64,000 bases of DNA from Zhengella sp020637775 (GTDB taxonomy: Bacteria > Pseudomonadota > Alphaproteobacteria > Rhizobiales > Rhizobiaceae), in assembly GCF_041397485.1 (NCBI RefSeq), contig NZ_JAWKWO010000006.1, forward strand, positions 248,001 through 312,000, in the 5' to 3' direction. The notes under the pieces are model-generated. The model was not told the DNA's origin. It did not search any database and worked only from the letters and a program-made list of their open reading frames with translations. Shown here piece after piece: positions 29,287 through 37,681 of this stretch. The translations under genes and the position numbers were made by a program. Numbering within the stretch: the stretch's first letter is position 1; each line of letters begins with the position of its first letter.

Positions 29287-30510
29287 ATGGAACAGTGGAA
29301 AGACGTCAAGAAAGTGGTTCTGGCCTATTCCGGCGGCCTGGATACCTCGATCATCCTGAAATGGCTTCAGACGGAAATCGGCGCGGAGGTTGTCACCTTC
29401 ACCGCCGATCTCGGCCAGGGCGAGGAACTGGAGCCGGCGCGCCGCAAGGCCGAGATGCTCGGCATCAAGGACATCTACATCGAGGACCTGCGCGAGGAAT
29501 TCGTGCGCGACTTCGTCTTCCCGATGTTCCGCGCCAATGCGCAGTATGAAGGCATCTACCTGCTGGGCACGTCCATCGCGCGCCCGCTCATCTCCAAGCG
29601 TCTCGTCGAGATCGCCGAGGAGACCGGCGCCGACGCCATCGCCCATGGGGCCACGGGCAAGGGCAATGACCAGGTCCGGTTCGAACTGTCCGCCTATGCG
29701 CTGAACCCGGACATCAAGGTCATTGCGCCGTGGCGCGACTGGGCCTTCAAGTCGCGCACGGACCTGATCAACTTCGCCCAGATGCACCAGATCCCGGTCC
29801 CCAAGGACAAGCACGGCGAAGCCCCTTTCTCGGTCGACGCGAACCTGCTGCACTCGTCATCCGAAGGCAAGGTTCTGGAAGACCCTTGGGTCGAGGCGCC
29901 GGAATATGTCCACATGCGCACCATTTCCCCCATGGAGGCACCCGACACGCCGACGGAGATCACGCTGGAGTTCAAGCGCGGCGATGCCGTGGCGCTCAAT
30001 GGCAAGGCGCTGAGCCCGGCCACGCTGCTGGCGGCGTTGAACGACCTGGCCCGCGACAACGGGATCGGCCGCATCGACCTGGTGGAAAACCGCTTCGTCG
30101 GCATGAAGTCGCGCGGCGTCTACGAGACTCCGGGCGGCACCATCCTGCTGGCAGCCCATCGCGCCATGGAATCGATCACGCTGGATCGCGGTGCCGCCCA
30201 TCTCAAGGATGAGCTCATGCCCCGCTATGCCGAGCTGATCTACAACGGCTTCTGGTTCTCGCCGGAGCGGGAAATGCTGCAGGCGCTCATCGACAAGAGC
30301 CAGGAAGATGTCGAGGGCGAGGTGCGCCTGAAGCTCTACAAGGGCAATGTTCTGGTCACGGGCCGCCGTTCGCCGAAGTCGCTCTATTCGGATGAACTGG
30401 TCACCTTCGAGGACGATCACGGCGCCTATGACCAGAAGGACGCCGCCGGTTTCATTCGGCTCAACGCATTGCGCCTGCGCACGCTGGCAAAGCGCCGCCG
30501 TATCGGCTGA
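29287..30510 (+). CDS. argG: Argininosuccinate synthase
   Basis: ATP-dependent ligase joining citrulline and aspartate in arginine synthesis. The 407 residues begin with the PP-loop LAYSGGLDTSIILKWL near residues 11-26, then TFTADLGQGEEL, and contain the substrate segments GTSIARPLISK and ATGKGNDQVRFE. Length is normal. It is the first gene of a possible three-gene run with the two membrane proteins that follow, although the next gene begins 30 bases on with its own ribosome site. Confidence 0.97.
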   Translation: MEQWKDVKKVVLAYSGGLDTSIILKWLQTEIGAEVVTFTADLGQGEELEPARRKAEMLGIKDIYIEDLREEFVRDFVFPMFRANAQYEGIYLLGTSIARPLISKRLVEIAEETGADAIAHGATGKGNDQVRFELSAYALNPDIKVIAPWRDWAFKSRTDLINFAQMHQIPVPKDKHGEAPFSVDANLLHSSSEGKVLEDPWVEAPEYVHMRTISPMEAPDTPTEITLEFKRGDAVALNGKALSPATLLAALNDLARDNGIGRIDLVENRFVGMKSRGVYETPGGTILLAAHRAMESITLDRGAAHLKDELMPRYAELIYNGFWFSPEREMLQALIDKSQEDVEGEVRLKLYKGNVLVTGRRSPKSLYSDELVTFEDDHGAYDQKDAAGFIRLNALRLRTLAKRRRIG

Positions 30511-30540
30511 GGCGTGACAGGAGCAACCGGACAGGAGACA

Positions 30541-31725
30541 ATGTCCATGTCGGAGCCGGTGAAAACGCGCCTCGTGCTGAGCTTTCCCGGCTTCGAGCCT
30601 GTCCCTGTCGCAGCACACCGCCGCCGCTTCGAGCGGGAAGGCGCGAAGGCCGCGCCGCTTTATGGCGCGAAGCTGCATGTCGGCGAGGCACGCATCGAGA
30701 GCGGGCCCGTGGATGTCGGCGTTTTCGACGTCGTGGCCGAGGGCGAGAAGAAGGACTGGCGCACCGAAACGACCGTGGTCGTCTACGGTCTCGCAGCGCT
30801 CAATGCGATGTATGACGAGCGGCCTTTCGCCAGCCGGCTGGTTTCCGGCCTTCGCGGTTATGGCGATTTCATTCTTTCGGGCGCGTTCTATCGCTATGGC
30901 CGCGTTGCCTGGCGTTATCTGCTTTTCGTGCTTTATCCGGTCATCCTGCTGGCCGCTGCCGGGCTGGCTGGCGGCCTGCTGGCCGGGCTTGTGAGCTTCG
31001 TCTGGCCGGACATGCCGGCCTGGGTCGGCTGGCTCATCGTGCTGGCCATGGTGATTTCCACCTTCATGCGCGCCGGCAAGCGCCTGCATCTGATGCTGTT
31101 CATCGATGACTGGGCTTTTTCGCGCGATTTCGTGCGCCGCCGCAACCCCGTCGTCGAAGAGAAGCTGGCCCATGTCATGGCCGATGCGCGCCGGCGGGTC
31201 GCGGAAAGCCGGGCCGACGAGATTCTGGTCATGGCGCACAGCTTCGGTGCGCCCAGCGCGATCGTGACCCTCGCCGATCTGCTCGAAAACGTGCCGCAGG
31301 CGAAATCGACCGGCCTTCTGACCGCCGGCTCCAGCCTGCTGAAATTCGCATTGCATCCTGCAGGCAGGCATTTCCGCGACGCGGTCGAGACAATCGTGGA
31401 ACACGATGCGCCCTGGCTCGACGTGCAATCGCTGACCGATCCGCTGCATTGCTACGGTTCCGATCCCGCCCGGATGTTCTCCGCCAAGGCGACCGGACGC
31501 CAGCGCACCGGCAAGGTGCGGTTTCGCAACCAGCTTTCCCCGGAAACCTACAAGGCGATCCGCCGCGACATCTATCGCGTCCACCGCCAGTATGTATACG
31601 GCGTGGAAAGGCGCACGCCCTATTCGTTTCACATGATTGCGGCAGGGCCGGTTCCCTTTGCCGATGTGGTGGCGCGGGAAGGCCTTCCCGACAGCCTTTC
31701 AGCAACCGGAGAGCCCCGTTCATGA
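30541..31725 (+). CDS. Membrane protein with possible hydrolase-like region, function unknown
   Basis: Protein of 394 residues. The first 100 residues are soluble (RLVLSFPGFEPVPVAAHRRR), two hydrophobic segments lie near 120-145 and 157-172, and the C-terminal half is soluble. ILVMAHSFGAPSAIVTLADL near residue 230 looks like a nucleophile elbow of an alpha/beta hydrolase (HSFGA), but I cannot assign the rest of a catalytic triad. The ATG at 30541 is preceded by AGGAG. Its stop overlaps the start of the methyltransferase-like gene (ATGA), so the two are translationally coupled. Confidence 0.75.
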   Translation: MSMSEPVKTRLVLSFPGFEPVPVAAHRRRFEREGAKAAPLYGAKLHVGEARIESGPVDVGVFDVVAEGEKKDWRTETTVVVYGLAALNAMYDERPFASRLVSGLRGYGDFILSGAFYRYGRVAWRYLLFVLYPVILLAAAGLAGGLLAGLVSFVWPDMPAWVGWLIVLAMVISTFMRAGKRLHLMLFIDDWAFSRDFVRRRNPVVEEKLAHVMADARRRVAESRADEILVMAHSFGAPSAIVTLADLLENVPQAKSTGLLTAGSSLLKFALHPAGRHFRDAVETIVEHDAPWLDVQSLTDPLHCYGSDPARMFSAKATGRQRTGKVRFRNQLSPETYKAIRRDIYRVHRQYVYGVERRTPYSFHMIAAGPVPFADVVAREGLPDSLSATGEPRS

Positions 31726-32309
31726 ACTATTACATCCTGGGCCGGATCGTGTGGGGCATTCTGGGCGTCGGCTGGTACATCCTGCGCTATCCGCATGAGC
31801 GCCGCGTCAAGAAGATGAAGCTCTCGGTCGACCGCATGCCGGGCGCCGAGCGGTTGCGCCTGTCGCTGTCGATCACCGGAATCGGCGTCATCCCCGCTCT
31901 TTATGCGCTGACCGGCTTTCCCGCCTTTGCCGACCGGCCCGCCTGGCCGCTGGCCTTCTGGCTGGGAGCCGTCACAGCAGCGGCCGCGCTCGCCATGTTC
32001 CGCCTCACGCACAAGGCGCTCGGCCGCATGTGGAGCGTTTCGCTGCAACTCAAGGAAGGTCACAAGCTGGTCACCGAGGGCGTCTATGCCCGCGTGCGCC
32101 ATCCCATGTACACGGCCTTCTGGCTGATGGCGATCGCGCAGGCGCTGTTGTTGCCCAACTGGATCGCCGGATTGTCCGGCATTGTCGCCTTCGGCTTCCT
32201 TTTCTTCACCCGCATCGGCCCGGAAGAACGGATGATGGAGGAAGCCTTCGGCGACGAATGGCGCGCCTATGCAGCCCGCACGAAAAGGCTTGTCCCCGGC
32301 ATCTGGTAG
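31722..32309 (+). CDS. Isoprenylcysteine carboxyl methyltransferase-like membrane protein
   Basis: Protein of 195 residues with four or five membrane helices. The C-terminal part LVTEGVYARVRHPMYTAFW and then RIGPEERMMEEAFGDEWRAY matches the ICMT/PEMT family, which uses S-adenosylmethionine to methylate membrane substrates; the RHPMY and ExxxxxxFGxEW elements are both present. The substrate in bacteria is not known. It starts within the stop of the preceding gene (ATGA) and ends four bases before the convergent MFS gene. Confidence 0.85.
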   Translation: MNYYILGRIVWGILGVGWYILRYPHERRVKKMKLSVDRMPGAERLRLSLSITGIGVIPALYALTGFPAFADRPAWPLAFWLGAVTAAAALAMFRLTHKALGRMWSVSLQLKEGHKLVTEGVYARVRHPMYTAFWLMAIAQALLLPNWIAGLSGIVAFGFLFFTRIGPEERMMEEAFGDEWRAYAARTKRLVPGIW

Positions 32310-32313
32310 GCGG

Positions 32314-33540
32314 TCACATCTCTGCGCCGATCGCAACACGCAGCTTGTAGACGGCAAACAGGACGCAGGCGGACAGGCCCATGAAGGGGATGAGCGTCGC
32401 CATGGCGAAGACAGGATCGCCCATCAGCGCCCCCAGCGAACCCATCGCCAGGCCCATGCCCATCTGCAGGAACCCCATCATGGCCGAGGCCGCGCCCGCC
32501 ATGTGGCGGAAAGGATGCAGGCAGATGGTGGTCACAGCCGGCATGACGAAGGCGATGCCGATGGCATAGAGCGAAACCGGCGCCATGACCTGCCACAAGC
32601 CCGGTTCGACGACATGCATGGCAAGCTGGCCCAGGCCGCCCAGGCCCACCATGACAAGGCCGGGAATGACCAGCCGTTCGGCGGTGACCCGCGCCAGCAG
32701 CGCACGCACCACCAGCGCACCGACGAAGAAGGCGCCCGACTGCAGGACCATGGACAGGCCGAATTGCGCCGGTGTCAGGCCCACCCGCTCCATCAGGATG
32801 AAGGGCAGGAAGGTTGCCTGCGCATAAAGCGCGCCCGTGGTGAAGGCCAGGACCAGTGCCGTCGTCATGAAATGGGCATTGCCGACCAGGTGGAGATAGG
32901 CCGACGCCAGCGCGGCCGGCCTCAGCCGGCTCATGTCCGGCACAACCGTTTCATGCATGGCGAAAACCGCCGCACAGAACACGATCACGCCCAGTCCCGC
33001 CATGAGCAGGAAAATGGCATGCCATCCGGCTGCCTGCATGGTAAAGCCGCCGATGGTCGGCGCGATGGCCGGACCCAGCGCCAGCATGATGCCGATCAGG
33101 TTCATGATCCGCGAGGACTGCTCGTGGTCGAACAGGTCGCGCACCATGGCCCGTGCAACGGCGACGCCGGCCGAAGCGCCGATCCCCTGCAGGAACCGCG
33201 CGGCCAGCAGAACCTCGATGCCCGGCGCCGACAGCGCCAGAAGGCTTGCCGCGACATAGATCCCCATGAAGATCATCATCACCGGGCGGCGGCCCATGGC
33301 ATCCGACAAGGGGCCGCCGACAAGTTGCGCAAATGCGAATCCGGCGAAATAGAGCGCCAGCGTCATTTTCACCGCCGATTCGGTGGTGCCGAAGGCCTGC
33401 ACGATCTCCGTCATCGCCGGCGTGTAGAGCGCCATCGAAACCGGTCCGACAACCACGAACAGGGCGCCCAGCAGCGAAACCCTTCGCTCGGTCATGACCG
33501 GCCTGTAGCCGGCGCCCGAGGGCGACCCTTCATGCCGCAT
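32314..33540 (-). CDS. Bcr/CflA-type multidrug efflux transporter (MFS)
   Basis: Major facilitator of 408 residues with twelve helices. The loop motif AQLVGGPLSDAMGRRPVM (motif A) and motif C-like MLALGPAIAPTIGGF place it in the drug:proton antiporter group of Bcr/CflA. Its ATG at 33540 overlaps the end of the MarR gene by 11 bases; an internal ATG at 33495 (MTERRVSLLG) is an alternative start. Genetic coupling to a MarR regulator suggests drug-inducible efflux. Confidence 0.9.
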   Translation of the reverse strand: MRHEGSPSGAGYRPVMTERRVSLLGALFVVVGPVSMALYTPAMTEIVQAFGTTESAVKMTLALYFAGFAFAQLVGGPLSDAMGRRPVMMIFMGIYVAASLLALSAPGIEVLLAARFLQGIGASAGVAVARAMVRDLFDHEQSSRIMNLIGIMLALGPAIAPTIGGFTMQAAGWHAIFLLMAGLGVIVFCAAVFAMHETVVPDMSRLRPAALASAYLHLVGNAHFMTTALVLAFTTGALYAQATFLPFILMERVGLTPAQFGLSMVLQSGAFFVGALVVRALLARVTAERLVIPGLVMVGLGGLGQLAMHVVEPGLWQVMAPVSLYAIGIAFVMPAVTTICLHPFRHMAGAASAMMGFLQMGMGLAMGSLGALMGDPVFAMATLIPFMGLSACVLFAVYKLRVAIGAEM

Positions 33541-33991
33541 CGCTGGCCTCCACGCCCTTTTCGCAGAGATTGGACCGGACCCGCTTCAGCGCGGCCTTGA
33601 GCTGCTCCCATTCCTCGTCTTCGAAACCGGCACTGGCCTGCGCCCGAATGGCCCGGCCTGTCGCGCCAATGGCATCAAGCACGGCATCGGCGGCAGGCAG
33701 GAGCGTGACGATCTTCGCCCGTCGGTCGGATGGATCGGCTTGGCGCGCGATCAGTCCCTTGCCTTCCAGCCCGTCGAGATGGCCCGAAAGCGTCATGGCT
33801 TCCACGCCGATCTGCTCGGCAAGCCGCGTCTGGCGCACAGGGCCCGTTCGGGCCGCGAATGCCAGGACACGCGCCTCGCCCGGCGTCACACCGATGCCTG
33901 AACGCGCATGTGCCCGGTCCATGGAAGCCCGGATGAGGCGGGAAATGTCGTTGAGCAGAAAGCCCAAGGCATCCGGATCGATCCCCGGCAT
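33530..33991 (-). CDS. MarR-family transcriptional regulator
   Basis: Winged-helix repressor of 153 residues with the recognition helix region QTRLAEQIGVEAMTLSGHLD and the wing KGLIARQADPSDRRAKIVTL near residues 60-105. It is the first gene of a two-gene unit with the Bcr/CflA-type transporter. A near-perfect palindrome lies 14-34 bases upstream of its start, so it probably represses itself and the pump, with release by a phenolic or drug ligand as known for the family. Confidence 0.92.
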   Translation of the reverse strand: MPGIDPDALGFLLNDISRLIRASMDRAHARSGIGVTPGEARVLAFAARTGPVRQTRLAEQIGVEAMTLSGHLDGLEGKGLIARQADPSDRRAKIVTLLPAADAVLDAIGATGRAIRAQASAGFEDEEWEQLKAALKRVRSNLCEKGVEASDAA

Positions 33992-34004
33992 GTCTTCAAC
34001 TCCA

Positions 34005-34025
34005 ATAGTAAGGTGACCTTATTAT
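34005..34025. promoter_or_regulatory. MarR-type operator
   Basis: ATAGTAAGGT at 34005-34014 and ACCTTATTAT at 34016-34025 form an inverted repeat with nine of ten pairs matching around a central G. The AGGT...ACCT centre and AT-rich flanks suit a MarR dimer. It sits directly upstream of the regulator start at 33991 and about 95 bases from the divergent peptidase gene. Confidence 0.7.
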
Positions 34026-34120
34026 AAGGATGTTTTAGGTTTTTCGGATCAGAAGTCAAGCATTGCCACCGGCCCCCGCGCCGCCTACATGCGCATCGAT
34101 TTCCCGAATGGAGAAAACCC

Positions 34121-36184
34121 GTGACGATCGATCTTGCTTCCCACCCGCTCACGGCTTGGACCGGCCCGCTCGGTCTGCCGGACTATGGCGCCATTCGCAC
34201 GGAGGATTTCGCGCCCGTTTTCGATGCCGCGCTCGCCGCGCATGCCGCGCAGATCGCCACCATTGCGGCAAATCCGGCCACGCCGACGATCACCAACACA
34301 CTGGCGGCGCTGGAACTGGCCGGCGAAGAACTCGGCCACGTCGCAGCCATCTTCTGGGGCCTCGCCGGTGCCCACACCAACCCGGACATCCAGGCGCTGG
34401 AACGCGACCTGGCGCCGAAGATGTCGCGCCACTTCTCAGCCATCTCGATGAACCCGGATCTGTTTGCGCGCATCGACGACCTCTGGAATCGCCGCGCGGA
34501 TCTCGAACTGGATGGAGAAACCGCGCGCGTCCTGGAATTGACCTGGAAAGGCTTTGTGCGTTCCGGTGCGAAGCTCGACGATGCAGGCAAGGCGCGCCTG
34601 GCGGAAATCAACGAGAAGCTGGCCGGTCTGGGTGCGGCTTTCGGCCAGAACGTGCTGGCCGACGAGGCCGGCTGGGCGCTCATCCTTGACGACGCCGATG
34701 TCGAGGGCCTGCCGGATTTCCTGACCGCCGCAATGGCCGAAGCCGCGGAAAGCCGGGGCGAGAAAGGCCGCTATGCCGTCACCCTGTCCCGCTCGATCTA
34801 CGAGCCCTTCATGACGCTGTCGCTGCGCCGCGACCTGCGAGAAAAGGCATTCCACGGCTTCACCATGCGCGGCCAGAATGGCGGCGAGCATGACAATTCC
34901 GCCATCGTGGCCGAAACGCTGGCGCTGCGCGCCGAAAAGGCAAGGCTGCTCGGCTATGAAACTTATGCGGCGCTGAAGCTGGACAACACCATGGCCAAGA
35001 CGCCGGATGCTGTCATGGGTCTGCTGGAACCGGTCTGGGACATGGCGAAGGGAAAGGCTGCCGCGGACGCGGCGGAGCTGCGCCGCATCGCCGCCGCCTC
35101 CGGTCACAATCACGAGATCGCCGGTTGGGACTGGCGCTTCTTCGCCGACCGGCTGCGCGCCGAACGCTATGCCTTTGATGAAACCGAACTGAAGCCCTAT
35201 CTCCAGCTCGACAACATCATCGCCGCCTGTTTCGACGTGGCCAACCGCCTGTTCGGCCTCTCCTTCGAGGAAAAGCCGGACCTGAAGGTCTGGCACGAGG
35301 ATGCCCGCGTCTTCGAGATCCTCAATGGCGACGGCACGTCGCGCGGTGTTTTCATAGCCGACTATTTCAACCGGCCGACAAAGCGCTCCGGTGCCTGGAT
35401 GAGCGCCCTGCAATCGGCCCACAAGCTGGAAGGCGGCCAGCCGCCGATCATCTACAACGTGATGAATTTCGCCAAACCGGCGCCCGGCAAGCCTGCCCTG
35501 CTTTCCATGGACGAGGCCCGCACCCTGTTCCACGAATTCGGCCACGCCCTGCACGGCATGCTGACCGAGGTGACATGGCCCTCCGTTTCCGGCACGTCGG
35601 TGCCGCGCGACTTTGTCGAACTGCCCTCGCAGCTCTACGAACACTGGCTGACCGTGCCGCAAGTGCTGGAAAAACACGCTCGCCACGTGAAGACCGGCGA
35701 CCCCATGCCCCGCGCGCTGATCGACAAGCTGACCGCCGCGCAGGCCTTCGACCAGGGCTTTGCCACCGTCGAATTCACCGCATCGGCGCTGATGGACATG
35801 GCCTATCACCAGCAAGCGGACATGCCCGCCGATGCCATCGCCTTCGAGGCCGAGACCATGGCGAAACTGGGCAAGCCGGAAGCCATCGCCATGCGCCACC
35901 GCACGCCGCATTTCGCGCATGTCTTCGCCGGCGACGGATATTCAGCCGGCTATTATTCCTACCTCTGGTCGGAGGTGCTCGACGCCGATGCCTTCGCGGC
36001 GTTCGAGGAAACCGGCGATCCATTCAACCCGGACCTGGCGGAAAAGCTGAAGACGCACATCTATGCCGCCGGTGGATCGGCCGATCCGGAAGCGCTCTAC
36101 ACCGCCTTCCGCGGCAGGATGCCATCCGTCGATGCCATGCTGAAGGGCCGCGGCCTGGCCGTGCATTCCGAACGCGAGATGTGA
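34121..36184 (+). CDS. dcp: M3-family oligopeptidase / peptidyl-dipeptidase
   Basis: Zinc metallopeptidase of 687 residues. The HExxH motif is LFHEFGHALHGM near residues 468-479, the third ligand lies in the downstream Glu of GTSVPRDFVELPSQLYEHW. The N-terminal helical half matches Dcp/PrlC. The family degrades short peptides in cytoplasm or periplasm; no signal peptide is seen, so it is probably cytoplasmic. The start is GTG at 34121, with GGAG seven bases upstream. A bidirectional terminator follows. Confidence 0.92.
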   Translation: MTIDLASHPLTAWTGPLGLPDYGAIRTEDFAPVFDAALAAHAAQIATIAANPATPTITNTLAALELAGEELGHVAAIFWGLAGAHTNPDIQALERDLAPKMSRHFSAISMNPDLFARIDDLWNRRADLELDGETARVLELTWKGFVRSGAKLDDAGKARLAEINEKLAGLGAAFGQNVLADEAGWALILDDADVEGLPDFLTAAMAEAAESRGEKGRYAVTLSRSIYEPFMTLSLRRDLREKAFHGFTMRGQNGGEHDNSAIVAETLALRAEKARLLGYETYAALKLDNTMAKTPDAVMGLLEPVWDMAKGKAAADAAELRRIAAASGHNHEIAGWDWRFFADRLRAERYAFDETELKPYLQLDNIIAACFDVANRLFGLSFEEKPDLKVWHEDARVFEILNGDGTSRGVFIADYFNRPTKRSGAWMSALQSAHKLEGGQPPIIYNVMNFAKPAPGKPALLSMDEARTLFHEFGHALHGMLTEVTWPSVSGTSVPRDFVELPSQLYEHWLTVPQVLEKHARHVKTGDPMPRALIDKLTAAQAFDQGFATVEFTASALMDMAYHQQADMPADAIAFEAETMAKLGKPEAIAMRHRTPHFAHVFAGDGYSAGYYSYLWSEVLDADAFAAFEETGDPFNPDLAEKLKTHIYAAGGSADPEALYTAFRGRMPSVDAMLKGRGLAVHSEREM

Positions 36185-36216
36185 TCCCGGCGGCTTCGCG
36201 GCACGCCCTTTCATGA

Positions 36217-36246
36217 AAAAGCCCGGACGGTGACGCCCGGGCTTTT
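36217..36246. terminator. Bidirectional Rho-independent terminator between dcp and asd
   Basis: AAAAGCCCGG at 36217-36226 pairs with CCGGGCTTTT at 36237-36246 over a 10-base loop. T-runs follow the stem in both directions, which suits the convergent genes on either side. Confidence 0.88.
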
Positions 36247-36274
36247 GTCCAGATCGGACAGGCCGTGAAGCGGC

Positions 36275-37309
36275 TCAGGCCGCCTGCTTCTTCGGCTGGA
36301 TCAGGCCACGCGCCACCAGCAATTCGGCGATCTGCACCGTGTTGAGCGCCGCGCCCTTGCGCAGGTTGTCCGAAACCACCCACAGCGCCAGCCCGTTCTC
36401 CACCGTCGCATCCTCGCGGATGCGGGAGATATAGGTGGCATCCTCGCCCGCCGATTCATGCGGCGTGATGTAGCCGCCGTCCTCGTGCTTGTCGATCACC
36501 TGGCAGCCGGGCGCCTCGCGCAGGATGTCGCGGGCCTCTTCCGCCGTGATCGGCTTCTCGAATTCCAGGTTGACGCTTTCCGAATGGCCGATGAAGACCG
36601 GAACGCGCACCGCCGTGCAGGTGACCTTGATCTTCGGATCCAGCATCTTCTTGGTTTCGGCCAGCACCTTCCATTCTTCCTTGGTGTAGCCGTCTTCCAT
36701 GAACACATCGATATGCGGGATGACGTTGAAGGCGATCCGCTTGGTGAACTTCTTGGCTTCCACCGGGTCGGACACGAAGACCGCGCGTGTCTGGTTGAAC
36801 AACTCGTCCATGCCTTCCTTGCCGGCGCCCGAAACCGACTGGTAGGTGGACACGACGACGCGCTTGATCGTGGCCGCGTCATGCAGCGGCTTCAGCGCCA
36901 CGACGAGCTGCGCCGTCGAGCAGTTCGGATTGGCAATGATGTTCTTCTTGCGGAAGCCTTCCACCGCGTCCGGGTTCACTTCCGGCACGATCAGCGGCAC
37001 ATCGGCGTCGTAACGCCAGGCCGAGGAATTGTCGATGACCACGCAGCCCTGCGCGGCGATCTTCGGCGACCATTCCTTGGAGATGGAGCCGCCGGCCGAC
37101 ATCAGGCAGATATCGGTGTCGGAAAAGTCGTAGGAATCGAGCGCCTTCACCTTCAGCGTCCGGTCGCCGTAGGAGACCTCCTGGCCGACCGAGCGGCGCG
37201 ATGCCAGCGGCACCACCTCGTCGGCGGGAAAGCCGCGTTCTTCCAGGATATTGAGCATTTCACGGCCCACATTGCCCGTGGCGCCGGCGACTGCAATCTT
37301 GAAACCCAT
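36275..37309 (-). CDS. asd: Aspartate-semialdehyde dehydrogenase
   Basis: NADPH-dependent enzyme of the aspartate pathway leading to lysine, diaminopimelate, methionine and threonine. The 344 residues begin with KIAVAGATGNVGREML, the dinucleotide loop, and the catalytic cysteine is in IIANPNCSTAQL near residue 131; the second-site histidine is in VFIGHSESVN. Length is normal. The region upstream has tandem hairpins that would lie in its leader on the minus strand. Confidence 0.97.
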   Translation of the reverse strand: MGFKIAVAGATGNVGREMLNILEERGFPADEVVPLASRRSVGQEVSYGDRTLKVKALDSYDFSDTDICLMSAGGSISKEWSPKIAAQGCVVIDNSSAWRYDADVPLIVPEVNPDAVEGFRKKNIIANPNCSTAQLVVALKPLHDAATIKRVVVSTYQSVSGAGKEGMDELFNQTRAVFVSDPVEAKKFTKRIAFNVIPHIDVFMEDGYTKEEWKVLAETKKMLDPKIKVTCTAVRVPVFIGHSESVNLEFEKPITAEEARDILREAPGCQVIDKHEDGGYITPHESAGEDATYISRIREDATVENGLALWVVSDNLRKGAALNTVQIAELLVARGLIQPKKQAA

Positions 37310-37681
37310 GTTCGTGTCCGTCCTTGGATCGGGTGTCGCTTCCCTTTTTGCGTCCGGCCCGCGCTTCGACGCGGGCCTTTCGCCTTCCCGGTCTGTCCCG
37401 GGAAGCGTCAGGGATCAGGCCAAGAAGGATCAGACCGTGGTGGCGGTCGTTTTTTTGGCCATGGTTTTGGTAAGGCGGGGCGCATGCATGGCACTGGCCG
37501 GTGCTGCCACCGTCCCGCGCGTCATGAATGCAATGTGGAAGCCGTACATCGGTTCCCGTCCCGTTTCTCGCATCGTCGTTTTACGGTGTTTGGAAAAAGA
37601 GTCAATCTTTGCCTTGATCGATCGATGACCGGTGAACCGTACCCGCCCGCCGGATAATGACAGCACGCACGAAACCTTCTC
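37310..37681. other. Intergenic region with tandem hairpins, between asd and PAP2 genes
   Basis: About 370 bases. It holds three hairpins in a row on the plus strand (listed separately) ending in a run of seven T. A minus-strand frame of 78 residues (37430-37666) is open but low in complexity and basic, and I do not accept it. The segment near 37565-37625 is AT-rich and may hold the asd promoter. Confidence 0.5.
37356..37456 (+). ncRNA. Candidate structured RNA with terminal terminator
   Basis: On the plus strand three hairpins follow one another: GGCCCGCG/CGCGGGCC (37356-37377, loop of six), CTTCCCGG/CCGGGAAG (37384-37405, loop of six) and GACCG/CGGTC (37433-37448), the last followed by G and seven T (37450-37456). 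This is the form of a small RNA with a Rho-independent end. The first two hairpins are equally stable on the minus strand, so they may instead be part of the asd leader. No family is recognised. Confidence 0.3.

Noticed and set aside
37430..37666. 78-codon minus-strand frame between asd and the PAP2 gene
   Set aside because: Low-complexity, basic, no clear ribosome site and no family; the hairpin region better explains the stretch.
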